Assembly: GCA_020636315.1 (NCBI GenBank)
Contig: JACJYA010000020.1
Location: 1 to 64,000 of the forward strand
DNA from: Lewinellaceae bacterium
GTDB lineage: Bacteria > Bacteroidota > Bacteroidia > Chitinophagales > Saprospiraceae
DNA length: 64,000 bases
Reading direction: 5' to 3'
A program made the translations under genes and the position numbers. This document shows, piece after piece, positions 50,901 through 59,203 of this stretch. How positions within the stretch are numbered: position 1 is the first letter of the stretch; every line of letters starts with the position of its first letter. Under the pieces are notes generated by a model, which saw nothing but the letters and a program-made list of their open reading frames with translations, was not told the origin of the DNA and searched no databases.

Positions 50901-53900
50901 GGCCGCCAATTTCAGCGCCGATACGGCCTGCGCCGGTGTTGCCGTCCCCTTTACCGACCTTTCCACCTTCCTGCCTTCCAGCTCGATCACCGCCTGGTCA
51001 TGGGACTTTGGCGACCCGGCCAGCGGCGCTGCGAACACAGCGAATACCGCCAATCCCATGCATACGTTCGATAGCCCGGGTATTTACACGGTTAACCTTG
51101 AAGTCACCAGTTCAGAAGGGTGCACTGCCAGGGCCAGCATGGAGGTCGAAGTATTTGGGCCGCCGGCCATAAGTTTTGAGGAGCCGGCCATCTATTGTGA
51201 GGCCACCGCACTTCCATTTATGGCTGTTGCCGGGCCGGAAATTGCCGGCGTTCAGTGGGATTTCGGCGACCCGGCCAGCGGAGAGGCCAACAGCTCCGAA
51301 CTTCTGGCGCCCTATCATCGCTTCGATGCGCCGGGCGCCTATACGGTTACGCTTACCGCCCAAAGCATTTACGGCTGTGAGAATACCTTCAGCCGGAATA
51401 TTGTGATAGAATCCAATACGCTGAGTGGCGCGATCACTGCTTCCCAGCCGTCCCCGCTCTGCGAAGGGGACACCACCACCCTCAGCGCCCCGGCCGGAGG
51501 CGTTGGTTGGTTATGGTCCACGGGCGACACTGCCACCTCCATTGAGGTATTCGAGACCGGCATTTATAACCTGACGGTAACCAATGATATCGGCTGCACT
51601 TATGAGCCTGCCCCCATGGATATTGAAGTACTTTCCGCTCCCGATGCCACCATCCGCGGGGTGGAATACGATGAATACGGGCAACCCGTCGGTTATTCCT
51701 ACGATGGTTATGAAGCCTGCTTCGGAACGGATATTTTCCTGGAAGTGATCGACAACCCCCTGTATTCCTACACCTGGAGTGACGGGTCCACAGGAGTGCA
51801 GATAGAATTCAGCGAAGACCGCAACACCCTGCTATCCGTCGGCACCCACGAGATCTTCGTGACGGTAACCAACACCACCACCAGTTGTATGAACACCATC
51901 GGGCCGTTCACGGTAGAAGTGCATCCCCTGCCGGCCCAGGTCCAGATAACCGCCAGCCCGGCCGGCCCCAACTGTGAAAGCACACCGGTAACCTTCAGCG
52001 TTACCAACCCAGATCCAGGTGTAACTTACCGATGGAACAATGGCCTGGAAGGGCCAACCATGACGGCAAGCCAGGCCGGCGAATACTTCGTCACTGCGGA
52101 AAACGCCTTCGGCTGCGAAGCGGAGAGCAACCATCTGGAGATCATTGCCGGGCCCGATATTTCACTCATTCCCAGCGGTTGTTACAGCCGCTGCCGCCCC
52201 GACACCATCTGCCTGCCGGAGATTCCCGGCATCACCAGCTACCAGTGGTTCTTCAACGGCAGCCCTCTGGGGCCGCCCCAGAACGGCATGCCGGAACTCA
52301 TCGCCGATCAGAGCGGGGAGTATTACGTGGAAATGACCAACGGCGACGGCTGTACGCTCGCTTCCGGCTCCCTCAACCTTGAACTGTTCGACGGGGTTGG
52401 CACCATCCTCGGCGAAGTGTTTGTCGATGTGAATGAAAATGGCGTGATCGATGCCGCCGACACCACCTACAGCGGGGCCCTGCTGGAACTGCTGCAGAAT
52501 GGCGCCGTGCTGAACAGCACTACTTCCACGCTGAATGGCGCCTATGCCTTCCCTGGCATCGCTGCCGATTCCTATACCGTACGGCTGGACACCAGCAGCG
52601 TCAGCCCCCTCGGCCTGATGGTGAATACGGTAGATACCTCCTTTACCGGCTGCGGGACGGCCATCACCATCAACTGGTTGCTCGAAGCCTGTCCGACGGC
52701 AATGGCAAATGTGGCTCTGAGCGGTTGTGGCTCCGCCAGCTACGCCGGCATGGTATTCACTCAGGACACCAGCTTTACAGCCAGCTACACGTCTGTTTCC
52801 GGCTGTGACTCCCTGGAGAATGTTACCATCAGCATCCAGCAGCCCAGCAGTTCGGCCCTTCAGCTCGGCGCCTGTTCTGGAACTACCGTCGATTACAACG
52901 GCACGGCCCTAAGCCCCGGACAGCAGATGGACTTTACCTTCACCAATGCCGCCGGGTGTGATTCCACTGTTTCAGTGACTGTGCTGGAACTGACACCTTC
53001 CGATTCCAGCCTGCAGCTCAGCGCCTGCCCGGGAACTACCGTCGATTACAACGGCACAACTCTCAGCCCCGGGCAGCAGATGGACTTTACCTTCACCAAT
53101 GCCGTTGGGTGTGATTCTATGGTTTCAGTCTCCGTGACGGAACTTCCGGCCAGCGATACGCTCATCCAACTGGAAGCCTGTTCGGGCGACACGGCCTATT
53201 TCGGCAACACGCCTATCGCCGCCGGAGAAGTGCTGGACCTTTCCTTCACCAACCAGGCCGGTTGCGACTCTCTGATCCGGGTGGAAGTGGCGGCATTACC
53301 CACCTACCGACAGGATGTCGAGCTGTCCACCTGCCAGGATAGCGTCTTTTTCGCCGGGATGATGCTGCCTGTGGGGGATACTGAGGTAGTGTTTTCCACC
53401 CAAGGCGGCTGCGACTCGGTTCTGGCCGTACAGGTTATCCAATATCCGGAAGAACAAACCGAAGTGGTACTGGAAGCCTGCCCGGAAAGCACCGTCACCT
53501 TTCAGGGCCAGGAACTCGCCCCCGGCGATGAGGTAACCCTGACGCTCACCAGCCAGTATGGCTGCGATTCGATCGTGCATGCGGTGGTGCAGGAACTCCC
53601 CTCACCCGGCCTGGAAGCTATGGTTGAAAACGATTGCCCGGATATCTCTTCCGGTGTGATCACCGGTACGGTCATTCAGGAAACGGAAGGGCCTTACAGC
53701 TTCTCCATTGATGGTGAGAATTATTCCGAAAACCCCGTCTTCGAAGGTTTGGAAGGAGGCCTTTACACTGTTTATGTGCGCGATGTGAACGGCTGTACGA
53801 GTTCCGTCTCAGCTGAGGTGGAAGAGCCCGCCAACCTGATCATTGTCGTTGAACAGGACTCAATGTCCTGCGACAACCTGGTGGCCACTCTCTCCGCCAA

Positions 53901-54357
53901 AGTGCTGTCGGGTGATGACGGCAACCTCCAGTACCTGTGGAGCGACGGCAGCACCGGCCCTTCCATTGAAACCGACTCTGCCGGGAGGTTTACCCTGATG
54001 GTAAGCAATGCCTGCCAGGAGGTGGTGGAAGAGATCGCCGTACCCTCCCCGGCCCCGGGCGAAGAGCAATTACTTTACGTCCCCAATGCCTTCTCGCCCA
54101 ACGAGGACGGCAGAAACGACCTCTTCCTGCCGGCTTCGGCATCGGGAGTTGAGGTGGAAGATTACGAGTTCCGGGTGTTCAACCGCTGGGGCACCGAGGT
54201 ATTCAGCGCCAAGAACCTACCGGATGGCTGGGATGGCACTTTCCAGGGGAAACGGCAGAACGGAGGAGTATATATCTGGTACGTGAAGTGCAAAGTGCGC
54301 GCCTGTGGCCAGGAGTATGATCTTTACAAGGAAGGGGATGTGGTGCTGATGCGGTAA
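47938..54357 (+). CDS. Giant PKD-repeat surface protein with T9SS type B sorting domain
   Basis: 2139 residues. A signal peptide (KLILVSIFCFFMAPKGQAQ) starts it, then many Ig/PKD-like domains (for example FSWDLGNGATSTDANTSATY, WDFGDPASGAANTANTANPM, WDFGDPASGEANSSELLAPY). An SdrD-B-like domain lies near residue 1490 (GTILGEVFVDVNENGVIDAADTT). Six tandem ~51-residue units run from about 1585 to 1895, each with an AC...GCDS pair. The C-terminal gliding-motility-type CTD (YVPNAFSPNEDGRNDLFLP ... FNRWGTEVFSA ... GGVYIWYVKCKVRACGQE) directs T9SS export and surface attachment. It is probably an adhesin or matrix component. Confidence 0.9.
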   Translation: MYKLVIPKLILVSIFCFFMAPKGQAQSNYQIVGPTLLCPGECGTYFLSPPDSSFFEFFWFYEYGSDTVILENTPEVEVCAPPGGITDVFQLNLIAYSINGVTFADSLFIEVYQDFFFAEVFSDAASLCPTANGPPQDSISQSCDIVCSNTIVTYTVEESSGGLATYTYTVDGGTVVSENFNQVSIDWGGPGPGTVTFFFQGFCAGQPNVITKCVEVLDDPIAGFTTTPAAVNDTVTICQGQEVLFQNTSQYADSFSWDLGNGATSTDANTSATYNTPGVYTVELTAYNACLCSDATSMTIIVEAGESPIVDCVGTICENTLGTYTAQASCGTYLWTVSSNGTIVDGGGPDDDYVSVDWGAGPEGIIELTVEDCPSLNTCLQPTFIRVPILSEDAAIAGPSNVCLGDIGTYSITPFGGTTFDWSVSNFGAILAGQGTNEIVVEWYAGFIPNGQQWVAVSFDNCYLGCGGADTLEVNINPEFTVTGPIENCQGQNSTYNTRSIPGNSPVLCNWTVEASDGSVVWTSAAPTASPGIDWSFPAGAYRLIAEPDVTDSYCTPRHITIIAVTAPPPAVDAILGDQLICPGQLYTFEAQTAVPNTRFRWEVNDGGAITMREGKKINVSFGATPPFELSVMQIDGLGCESEVFTRALSTIPGLTLNGPADACDEGISTFNTDVYTGLDYAWAISPPEAGTIIGEEDEPTVEILWHHTGPVTVTVQSCGQSADINLQVHALPEPVVQHPAALCPNETTQVQTTSAFSSYEWQDKDGNTVSNNATPFLGPGAYRLIATDANGCVGDTTFRIMPYPESDISISTPDPTVFCNVGPLTRLYAVNTDAGYSYQWYQGSTPVGTDAPQYTATATGVYHVEITDVNGCTFPSNSISVIEDCNGGGGPGGCPFLVNLGFDILTTPTCDIHDYQNTSSGFLPGTITWNFDDPASGANNFSNLDSPSHNFTLPGYYKILMRADFDDPGNPGSTVTCGIVKVDSIILAANFSADTACAGVAVPFTDLSTFLPSSSITAWSWDFGDPASGAANTANTANPMHTFDSPGIYTVNLEVTSSEGCTARASMEVEVFGPPAISFEEPAIYCEATALPFMAVAGPEIAGVQWDFGDPASGEANSSELLAPYHRFDAPGAYTVTLTAQSIYGCENTFSRNIVIESNTLSGAITASQPSPLCEGDTTTLSAPAGGVGWLWSTGDTATSIEVFETGIYNLTVTNDIGCTYEPAPMDIEVLSAPDATIRGVEYDEYGQPVGYSYDGYEACFGTDIFLEVIDNPLYSYTWSDGSTGVQIEFSEDRNTLLSVGTHEIFVTVTNTTTSCMNTIGPFTVEVHPLPAQVQITASPAGPNCESTPVTFSVTNPDPGVTYRWNNGLEGPTMTASQAGEYFVTAENAFGCEAESNHLEIIAGPDISLIPSGCYSRCRPDTICLPEIPGITSYQWFFNGSPLGPPQNGMPELIADQSGEYYVEMTNGDGCTLASGSLNLELFDGVGTILGEVFVDVNENGVIDAADTTYSGALLELLQNGAVLNSTTSTLNGAYAFPGIAADSYTVRLDTSSVSPLGLMVNTVDTSFTGCGTAITINWLLEACPTAMANVALSGCGSASYAGMVFTQDTSFTASYTSVSGCDSLENVTISIQQPSSSALQLGACSGTTVDYNGTALSPGQQMDFTFTNAAGCDSTVSVTVLELTPSDSSLQLSACPGTTVDYNGTTLSPGQQMDFTFTNAVGCDSMVSVSVTELPASDTLIQLEACSGDTAYFGNTPIAAGEVLDLSFTNQAGCDSLIRVEVAALPTYRQDVELSTCQDSVFFAGMMLPVGDTEVVFSTQGGCDSVLAVQVIQYPEEQTEVVLEACPESTVTFQGQELAPGDEVTLTLTSQYGCDSIVHAVVQELPSPGLEAMVENDCPDISSGVITGTVIQETEGPYSFSIDGENYSENPVFEGLEGGLYTVYVRDVNGCTSSVSAEVEEPANLIIVVEQDSMSCDNLVATLSAKVLSGDDGNLQYLWSDGSTGPSIETDSAGRFTLMVSNACQEVVEEIAVPSPAPGEEQLLYVPNAFSPNEDGRNDLFLPASASGVEVEDYEFRVFNRWGTEVFSAKNLPDGWDGTFQGKRQNGGVYIWYVKCKVRACGQEYDLYKEGDVVLMR

Positions 54358-54427
54358 ATGTGTAAAAGTGCTAAAGTGTAAATGTGCATGCGGCCCATGC
54401 TGCCCTTTCCAAGAAGAAAATATTCTC

Positions 54428-54463
54428 AACCTTCCAGGTTTTGCCTACCTGGAAGGTTTTTTT
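54428..54463 (+). terminator. Rho-independent terminator after the giant T9SS gene
   Basis: AACCTTCCAGGT and ACCTGGAAGGTT form a perfect 12-bp stem with a 7-nt loop, followed by a T7 run. An aagtgtaa octamer array (about 54356-54390) separates it from the stop codon. Confidence 0.85.
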
Positions 54464-54502
54464 CAATAAAAAAACCCGAAATGTATTCAAAACATTTACT
54501 TT

Positions 54503-54518
54503 TGTGATAAAAATCACT
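54503..54518. promoter_or_regulatory. Crp/Fnr-like dyad upstream of a small membrane-protein gene
   Basis: TGTGA, 6 nt (taaaaa), TCACT: close to the TGTGA-N6-TCACA form bound by Crp/Fnr-family regulators, 47 nt before the start codon at 54565. A single site with no known regulator in the window. Confidence 0.4.
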
Positions 54519-54564
54519 ATTTTGCGTTATTAACAGCCAGCCTTCGGGCCCAAAATAAATACCG

Positions 54565-54981
54565 ATGAACCCGATCCTGAAAAACATCCTCGCCGTTATT
54601 GCCGGTGTAGTCATTGGCAGTGTAGTGAATATGGGAATTATCACCCTGAGCCCCTCCATCATACCACCTCCGGAGGGCGTGAATGTAACGGACATGGAGA
54701 GCCTGAAGGCCTCCATGCATCTTTTTGAGCCGAAGCACTTCATCTTCCCGTTTCTGGCGCATGCCCTTGGCACTTTGGCCGGCGCCTTCGTTGCTGCACT
54801 GATCGCTGCCACCAACAAGATGAGGTTCGCTCTGGGCGTCGGCATATTTTTTCTGATTGGCGGTATTGCCAACGTATTCATGCTTCCTTCGCCCGCCTGG
54901 TTTACTGTTTTAGACCTGGCAGGGGCCTATCTCCCGATGGGATGGCTCGGGGGCAAGCTGGTTACCGGCAAGGGGGCCTGA
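54565..54981 (+). CDS. Small integral membrane protein
   Basis: 138 residues with four hydrophobic segments (ILKNILAVIAGVVIGSVVNMGIIT, FIFPFLAHALGTLAGAFVAALIAA, ALGVGIFFLIGGIANVFML and FTVLDLAGAYLPMGWLGG). It resembles a conserved family of uncharacterised Bacteroidota membrane proteins. It is a single gene between a strong terminator and the SLC12-type transporter gene. No function is evident. Confidence 0.65.
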   Translation: MNPILKNILAVIAGVVIGSVVNMGIITLSPSIIPPPEGVNVTDMESLKASMHLFEPKHFIFPFLAHALGTLAGAFVAALIAATNKMRFALGVGIFFLIGGIANVFMLPSPAWFTVLDLAGAYLPMGWLGGKLVTGKGA

Positions 54982-55084
54982 ATACTTTCGCTGTTTTCAC
55001 GCCCTTTAATGTGGCCATTTTTTTAACAGCAGTCTTCCCCTTAGCGATTCTGTTTCAACCTCATTGTTCCAAAACTTCCTTAAA

Positions 55085-57382
55085 ATGGAAGGCAAGCAGG
55101 AAACTCGAAACACAGACATACCCCTATCTCCGCACAAAGGATCAGAAGAAGGAAAGGGAGGCGGAGTAAAGCCGCGGAATCCCACGAGAGGGCCGGTTCG
55201 CTTCGGCACTTTTCAGGGCGTGTTCACGCCAACACTACTGACTATTCTGGGGGTGATCATGTACCTGCGCGGGCCCTGGGTAGTGGGCAATGCCGGCCTT
55301 TTGGGGGCCATTGGCATCATCTCTCTGGCAACGGCCATCACTTTTTTCACCTCTCTTTCCATGTCTTCCATAGTAACCAATATGCGGATTAAGGCGGGAG
55401 GGGCGTTTTCCATTATTTCACAATCACTGGGACTGGAGGCCGGCGGTGCGATCGGCATTCCGCTGTACATTGCCCAGGCCCTTGCAGTAGCGATGTACGT
55501 GTTTGGGTTCCGGGAAGGTTGGCTGTGGGTTTTCCCGGCGCATAACCCTCTGCTGGTTGACCTGGCCACTTTTACTTTCATTTTTATCATCGCAAACATC
55601 AGTGCGGATGTAGCCTTCAAAATACAGTATCTGGTACTGGCAATCATCGGCATTTCCCTGGTATCCATAAGTATGGGCTTTATCCATCATCCGGTAAATA
55701 CAAATGTTGTATTGTTCGGCGACTTTAAGGGATCCCCGGAAAATGGGTTCTCGGGCATGACCTTCTGGATGGTCTTTGCCGTATTCTTTCCCGCAGTGAC
55801 GGGCATCATGGCAGGCGCCAATATGTCGGGCGACCTGAAAGACCCACGCAAGAACATACCCATCGGCACCCTCACAGCCGTAGGGCTGAGTTATCTGGTT
55901 TACGTAGGGCTGGCCATCCTGGTAGCTTTTCTGGCCAGCCCGCAGGAACTTCTGGAGAATTACAATATCCTTATCGACAAGGCTTTCTGGGCGCCAGCGG
56001 TGTTGGCCGGCCTCTTGGGAGCCACCTTTTCCTCGGCCTTGTCTTCCCTGGTAGGCGCCCCCCGTATTCTCTTTGCACTGGGGCAGAACCGCATCCTGTT
56101 TATGAATGAGCGCCTGGCCCAGGTTGACAAAAAAGGGGAGCCCAAGTTTGCACTTTATCTGACCAGTGGGATCGTACTGTTCTCTCTGTTGATGCGTGAC
56201 CTCAATGCCATAGCACCATTGCTGACTATGTTTTTCCTGATCACCTATGCCATGATAAATGTAGTGGTGCTTGTCGAGCAAGGGCTGGGGCAGGTCAGTT
56301 TTCGCCCTACTCTGCGAGTGCCTATTCTGGTTCCATTGCTGGGCGCAGTGGGATGCTTTTTTGTCATGTTCATCATTAATTCCACCATTGGGCTCATTTC
56401 TCTGGGGCTGGTCGTGTCCATGTACATTTACCTGACCGGGCGCAAAAACCTGGAACGGCAAGAGGGGGATACCCGAAGCGGCATGTTCAACTCCCTTGCC
56501 GAATGGTCGGCGAAAGTGGTCAACCGGCTGCCCAAGGCAGACGAGCGCAGTTGGCAACCCAATTTGCTGATTCCCGCACAAAGCAATAATGACGTAGTGC
56601 GGGCCTACCGCGCTATCTACAACCTGGCCCGTCCCAAGGGTTCCGTGAAAATCCTGGGTTTTTCAACCTCCACGACGGGTGAAAGCAGAAAACTGGCGCG
56701 CCGCTTGCCGGAACTGAGCCAATACTTCATGAAGCAGGACATCAGCGCTGCCTATGCTCTGGTACAGACTGACAACTTCCACAATGGGGTACTGACCTGT
56801 ATGCAGGGCCTTAAGGCTTCCTTTTTTACACCCAATTTGCTATTCCTCAGCCTCACGGACGAAAGGGTGAAGGATGAAGACACCGCCATTATCCTGAAAA
56901 AAGCGCGGGAGTATGGCTTTGGCGCCTATCTATACCTCCCTTACCGAAAAGTAGGCCTGGGGTTAGAGAAGACAATCAACCTGTGGTTGGACATCAGGAA
57001 CGTCAACCGGGACCTGAAATTCAAGGTAGAGGATATCAACATTGGGCTGCTTACCGCTTATCTCCTGCAGCGCAACTGGGGCGCTAAACTCAACATCATC
57101 GCCCTGATCAAAGACAGTAAAAACCAGGGTGCAGAAAAGGCCTCTGCTGTCCGGTTCATGAACAAGCTCCTTGGCCTGGCACGCATCACCCGGCAGGTGG
57201 AAACACACTACGTCTGGGGAAGTTTTGAAAAGTGCCTGGAGGTTGTACCCTATGCCGACCTGAACATCTTCGCTACACCCCCGGAAAAACTGGACATTGC
57301 CGTGTTCAGAAAACGAACCGATGCACTTGAGGCCTCCTGTCTTATCACGCTGGACGGCGGTGGAGAGAATGCTCTGGCTTAG
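55085..57382 (+). CDS. SLC12/APC-family cation-chloride-type transporter
   Basis: About 765 residues from ATG 55085. The membrane domain begins FGTFQGVFTPTLLTILGVIMYLRGPWVVG, the signature opening of Na-K-Cl/amino-acid permease (SLC12-like) proteins, with about 12 helices to residue ~450. Further motifs are GIMAGANMSGDLKDPRKNIPIGT and GATFSSALSSLVGAPRILFALGQ. The C-terminal ~310 residues are cytosolic (LLIPAQSNNDVVRAYRAIYNLARPKGSVKILGFS), as in SLC12 C-terminal domains. Transported ions cannot be decided. Its stop overlaps the convergent SBBP gene by 4 nt. Confidence 0.85.
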   Translation: MEGKQETRNTDIPLSPHKGSEEGKGGGVKPRNPTRGPVRFGTFQGVFTPTLLTILGVIMYLRGPWVVGNAGLLGAIGIISLATAITFFTSLSMSSIVTNMRIKAGGAFSIISQSLGLEAGGAIGIPLYIAQALAVAMYVFGFREGWLWVFPAHNPLLVDLATFTFIFIIANISADVAFKIQYLVLAIIGISLVSISMGFIHHPVNTNVVLFGDFKGSPENGFSGMTFWMVFAVFFPAVTGIMAGANMSGDLKDPRKNIPIGTLTAVGLSYLVYVGLAILVAFLASPQELLENYNILIDKAFWAPAVLAGLLGATFSSALSSLVGAPRILFALGQNRILFMNERLAQVDKKGEPKFALYLTSGIVLFSLLMRDLNAIAPLLTMFFLITYAMINVVVLVEQGLGQVSFRPTLRVPILVPLLGAVGCFFVMFIINSTIGLISLGLVVSMYIYLTGRKNLERQEGDTRSGMFNSLAEWSAKVVNRLPKADERSWQPNLLIPAQSNNDVVRAYRAIYNLARPKGSVKILGFSTSTTGESRKLARRLPELSQYFMKQDISAAYALVQTDNFHNGVLTCMQGLKASFFTPNLLFLSLTDERVKDEDTAIILKKAREYGFGAYLYLPYRKVGLGLEKTINLWLDIRNVNRDLKFKVEDINIGLLTAYLLQRNWGAKLNIIALIKDSKNQGAEKASAVRFMNKLLGLARITRQVETHYVWGSFEKCLEVVPYADLNIFATPPEKLDIAVFRKRTDALEASCLITLDGGGENALA

Positions 57383-59037
57383 TATTTTTCGAAGATTATT
57401 TTTCGGAAAACAGATCCACCACCTGAACAGGCTTCCACCAGAAGGGCCTGCCCGGCCAGTTGTTCGTCCAGTTGAATGTGGAGTTTCCCATTTGAAGTGG
57501 GTTTTACAACCGACAGGGCCAACTGCCCGGAAAGGGTATAGATACGAACCGAATCAACCTCGCCCCCGCCCTGCGCAAAGTGAAGGGTGATCAGGCCGGA
57601 AGTTGGGTTTGGGAAAACCTCAAAGGAAAACTCCGGTGACTGAGGGCCGGAAGAGGAGGTCGGCATAACATATTGCACCGCCGTACTGGCGAGGAATGCA
57701 TCCGTTTTGTTTTCAGGGCTGGCTTCCAGGGTTATTGCTCCACCCGGCCCGAAGGAGGCCGTCCGGTAGAATGCTCCGGTAGAAATGAGGTTGTCGCCAT
57801 CCGCAGCAATGCTCCAGATCACATCATCTGCCGGGCCGCCCATGGATTGAGCCCACCGCAGTTCGCCATCCGGAGAGTACTGGGCGATGAAGGCGTCGCT
57901 CATCCCCCGCGAAGTGAGCACCAGAGGGCCGAAATGGCCGGCCGACTGAAATATTCCGCCGGTTAAGATCTCTCCTTGTTCGTTACAACCGACACCATAA
58001 ATTCGGTCGGAGGCAACACCTCCTCCGCTCCTGACCCACTCAACGGTACCATTGCTGCTGAATTTGGAGAGAAAAAAGTCCTCCCCTCCACGCGATTCAA
58101 TATTGAAGTTGCCGGTGCTGATGTCCGCTGAAAAACTGCCGGCAACGATCAGCCCCTGGTTTTCATCCATACACATCGAACGAACAAACAATTCTCCGCT
58201 CCCGCTCAATGTATTAGCCCAGGCGAGGTTTCCCTCCTCATCGTATTTTGCCAGAAAGCTATCTGAATAACCGGAAGCGTCAAGGTTTTGCCCTCCGAGA
58301 GCAATACTTCCCCGGAAGGAGCCACTGAGATAGACTTCACCCGCCGCGCCGGCCACTATTGCCATTCCCCTTTCATTTTGTTCTCCCCCACCGCTTAGGG
58401 CCCACTGCGCCTCTCCCTCGGGATTGTATTTCGCGATAAAAACATCCTGTCCTCCCCTGGACTGGATCTCATGCCCTCCGAAGTTGGCGGTTCCTTCAAA
58501 TTCTCCGCAGACATATATTTGCCCCTGGGGGCCGACGGAGATACTGCGCCCAACATCCCCCAGCAGGGCTCCATCACCACCGGCTCGCCTGCCCCAAATC
58601 ACACTTCCATCCGTATCGAGCTTCAGCAGGAACATGTCGTGGTAGCCGGAAGAATTAAGGGTAACCTCATCGAAGCTGACGGATTCGCCGAAGTAGCCTG
58701 TGATGTAAACGGCATCATTGCCGGGATCAACGGCAATGGAAAGCCCGTAAATATAGCTTGAGGAAAAAGACTGTTTGGCCCAGATCACATTTCCAGACTG
58801 ATCCCAGCGCGCGATGTAAATATTATTGGTTCCATCCGAAGAAGCCAGTTGAAAAGAGCCAAGGCCGATACTGCCCTGATAATTGCCGACAGAATAGATG
58901 TTGGAACTGCCGTCACTGGCCACGGCAAACCCCTGTTCGTTACCTGGCCCTCCGACCTGTTGAACCCAATTCAACGACTGAGCATTCGCACCCATATACA
59001 CCAGCACTGCAGCAATCAGCATCACCCGGTTTTTCAT
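57379..59037 (-). CDS. SBBP-repeat beta-propeller protein with T9SS type A tail
   Basis: 552 residues. The signal peptide is MKNRVMLIAAVLVYMGANAQ. About eight to nine blade-like repeats follow, with the pattern GNVIWAKQ / YITGYFGESVSFDE / GYHDMFLLKLDTDGSVIWGRRAGG / IYVCGEFEGTANFGG, typical of SBBP propellers. A T9SS type A sorting domain ends it (FEVFPNPTSGLITLHFAQGG ... SGGGSVFRKIIFEKY). It is exported and attached at the cell surface or released. The ligand is unknown. Confidence 0.87.
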   Translation of the reverse strand: MKNRVMLIAAVLVYMGANAQSLNWVQQVGGPGNEQGFAVASDGSSNIYSVGNYQGSIGLGSFQLASSDGTNNIYIARWDQSGNVIWAKQSFSSSYIYGLSIAVDPGNDAVYITGYFGESVSFDEVTLNSSGYHDMFLLKLDTDGSVIWGRRAGGDGALLGDVGRSISVGPQGQIYVCGEFEGTANFGGHEIQSRGGQDVFIAKYNPEGEAQWALSGGGEQNERGMAIVAGAAGEVYLSGSFRGSIALGGQNLDASGYSDSFLAKYDEEGNLAWANTLSGSGELFVRSMCMDENQGLIVAGSFSADISTGNFNIESRGGEDFFLSKFSSNGTVEWVRSGGGVASDRIYGVGCNEQGEILTGGIFQSAGHFGPLVLTSRGMSDAFIAQYSPDGELRWAQSMGGPADDVIWSIAADGDNLISTGAFYRTASFGPGGAITLEASPENKTDAFLASTAVQYVMPTSSSGPQSPEFSFEVFPNPTSGLITLHFAQGGGEVDSVRIYTLSGQLALSVVKPTSNGKLHIQLDEQLAGQALLVEACSGGGSVFRKIIFEKY

Positions 59038-59140
59038 AACCTGAAAAAGTTAAATGATCGTTTAACGAAGGGCAGGGCAAACGGAGGAGAGCATAAAAAA
59101 TCAGTTGCTAAAGCTAAGATAAGGGTATTTTGATCAACCC

Positions 59141-59178
59141 AAAAAAGAAAAGGGCCATTTAACATGCTTAAATGGCCC
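59141..59178 (-). terminator. Rho-independent terminator of the metallopeptidase-like gene
   Basis: GGGCCATTTAA and TTAAATGGCCC form a perfect 11-bp stem with a 5-nt loop. On the minus strand it is followed by TTTTCTTTTTTGGG. It lies 26 nt after the stop of the gene at 59204-62062. Confidence 0.88.
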
Positions 59179-59203
59179 AATTGAAATGTTGATCAATCCT
59201 TTC

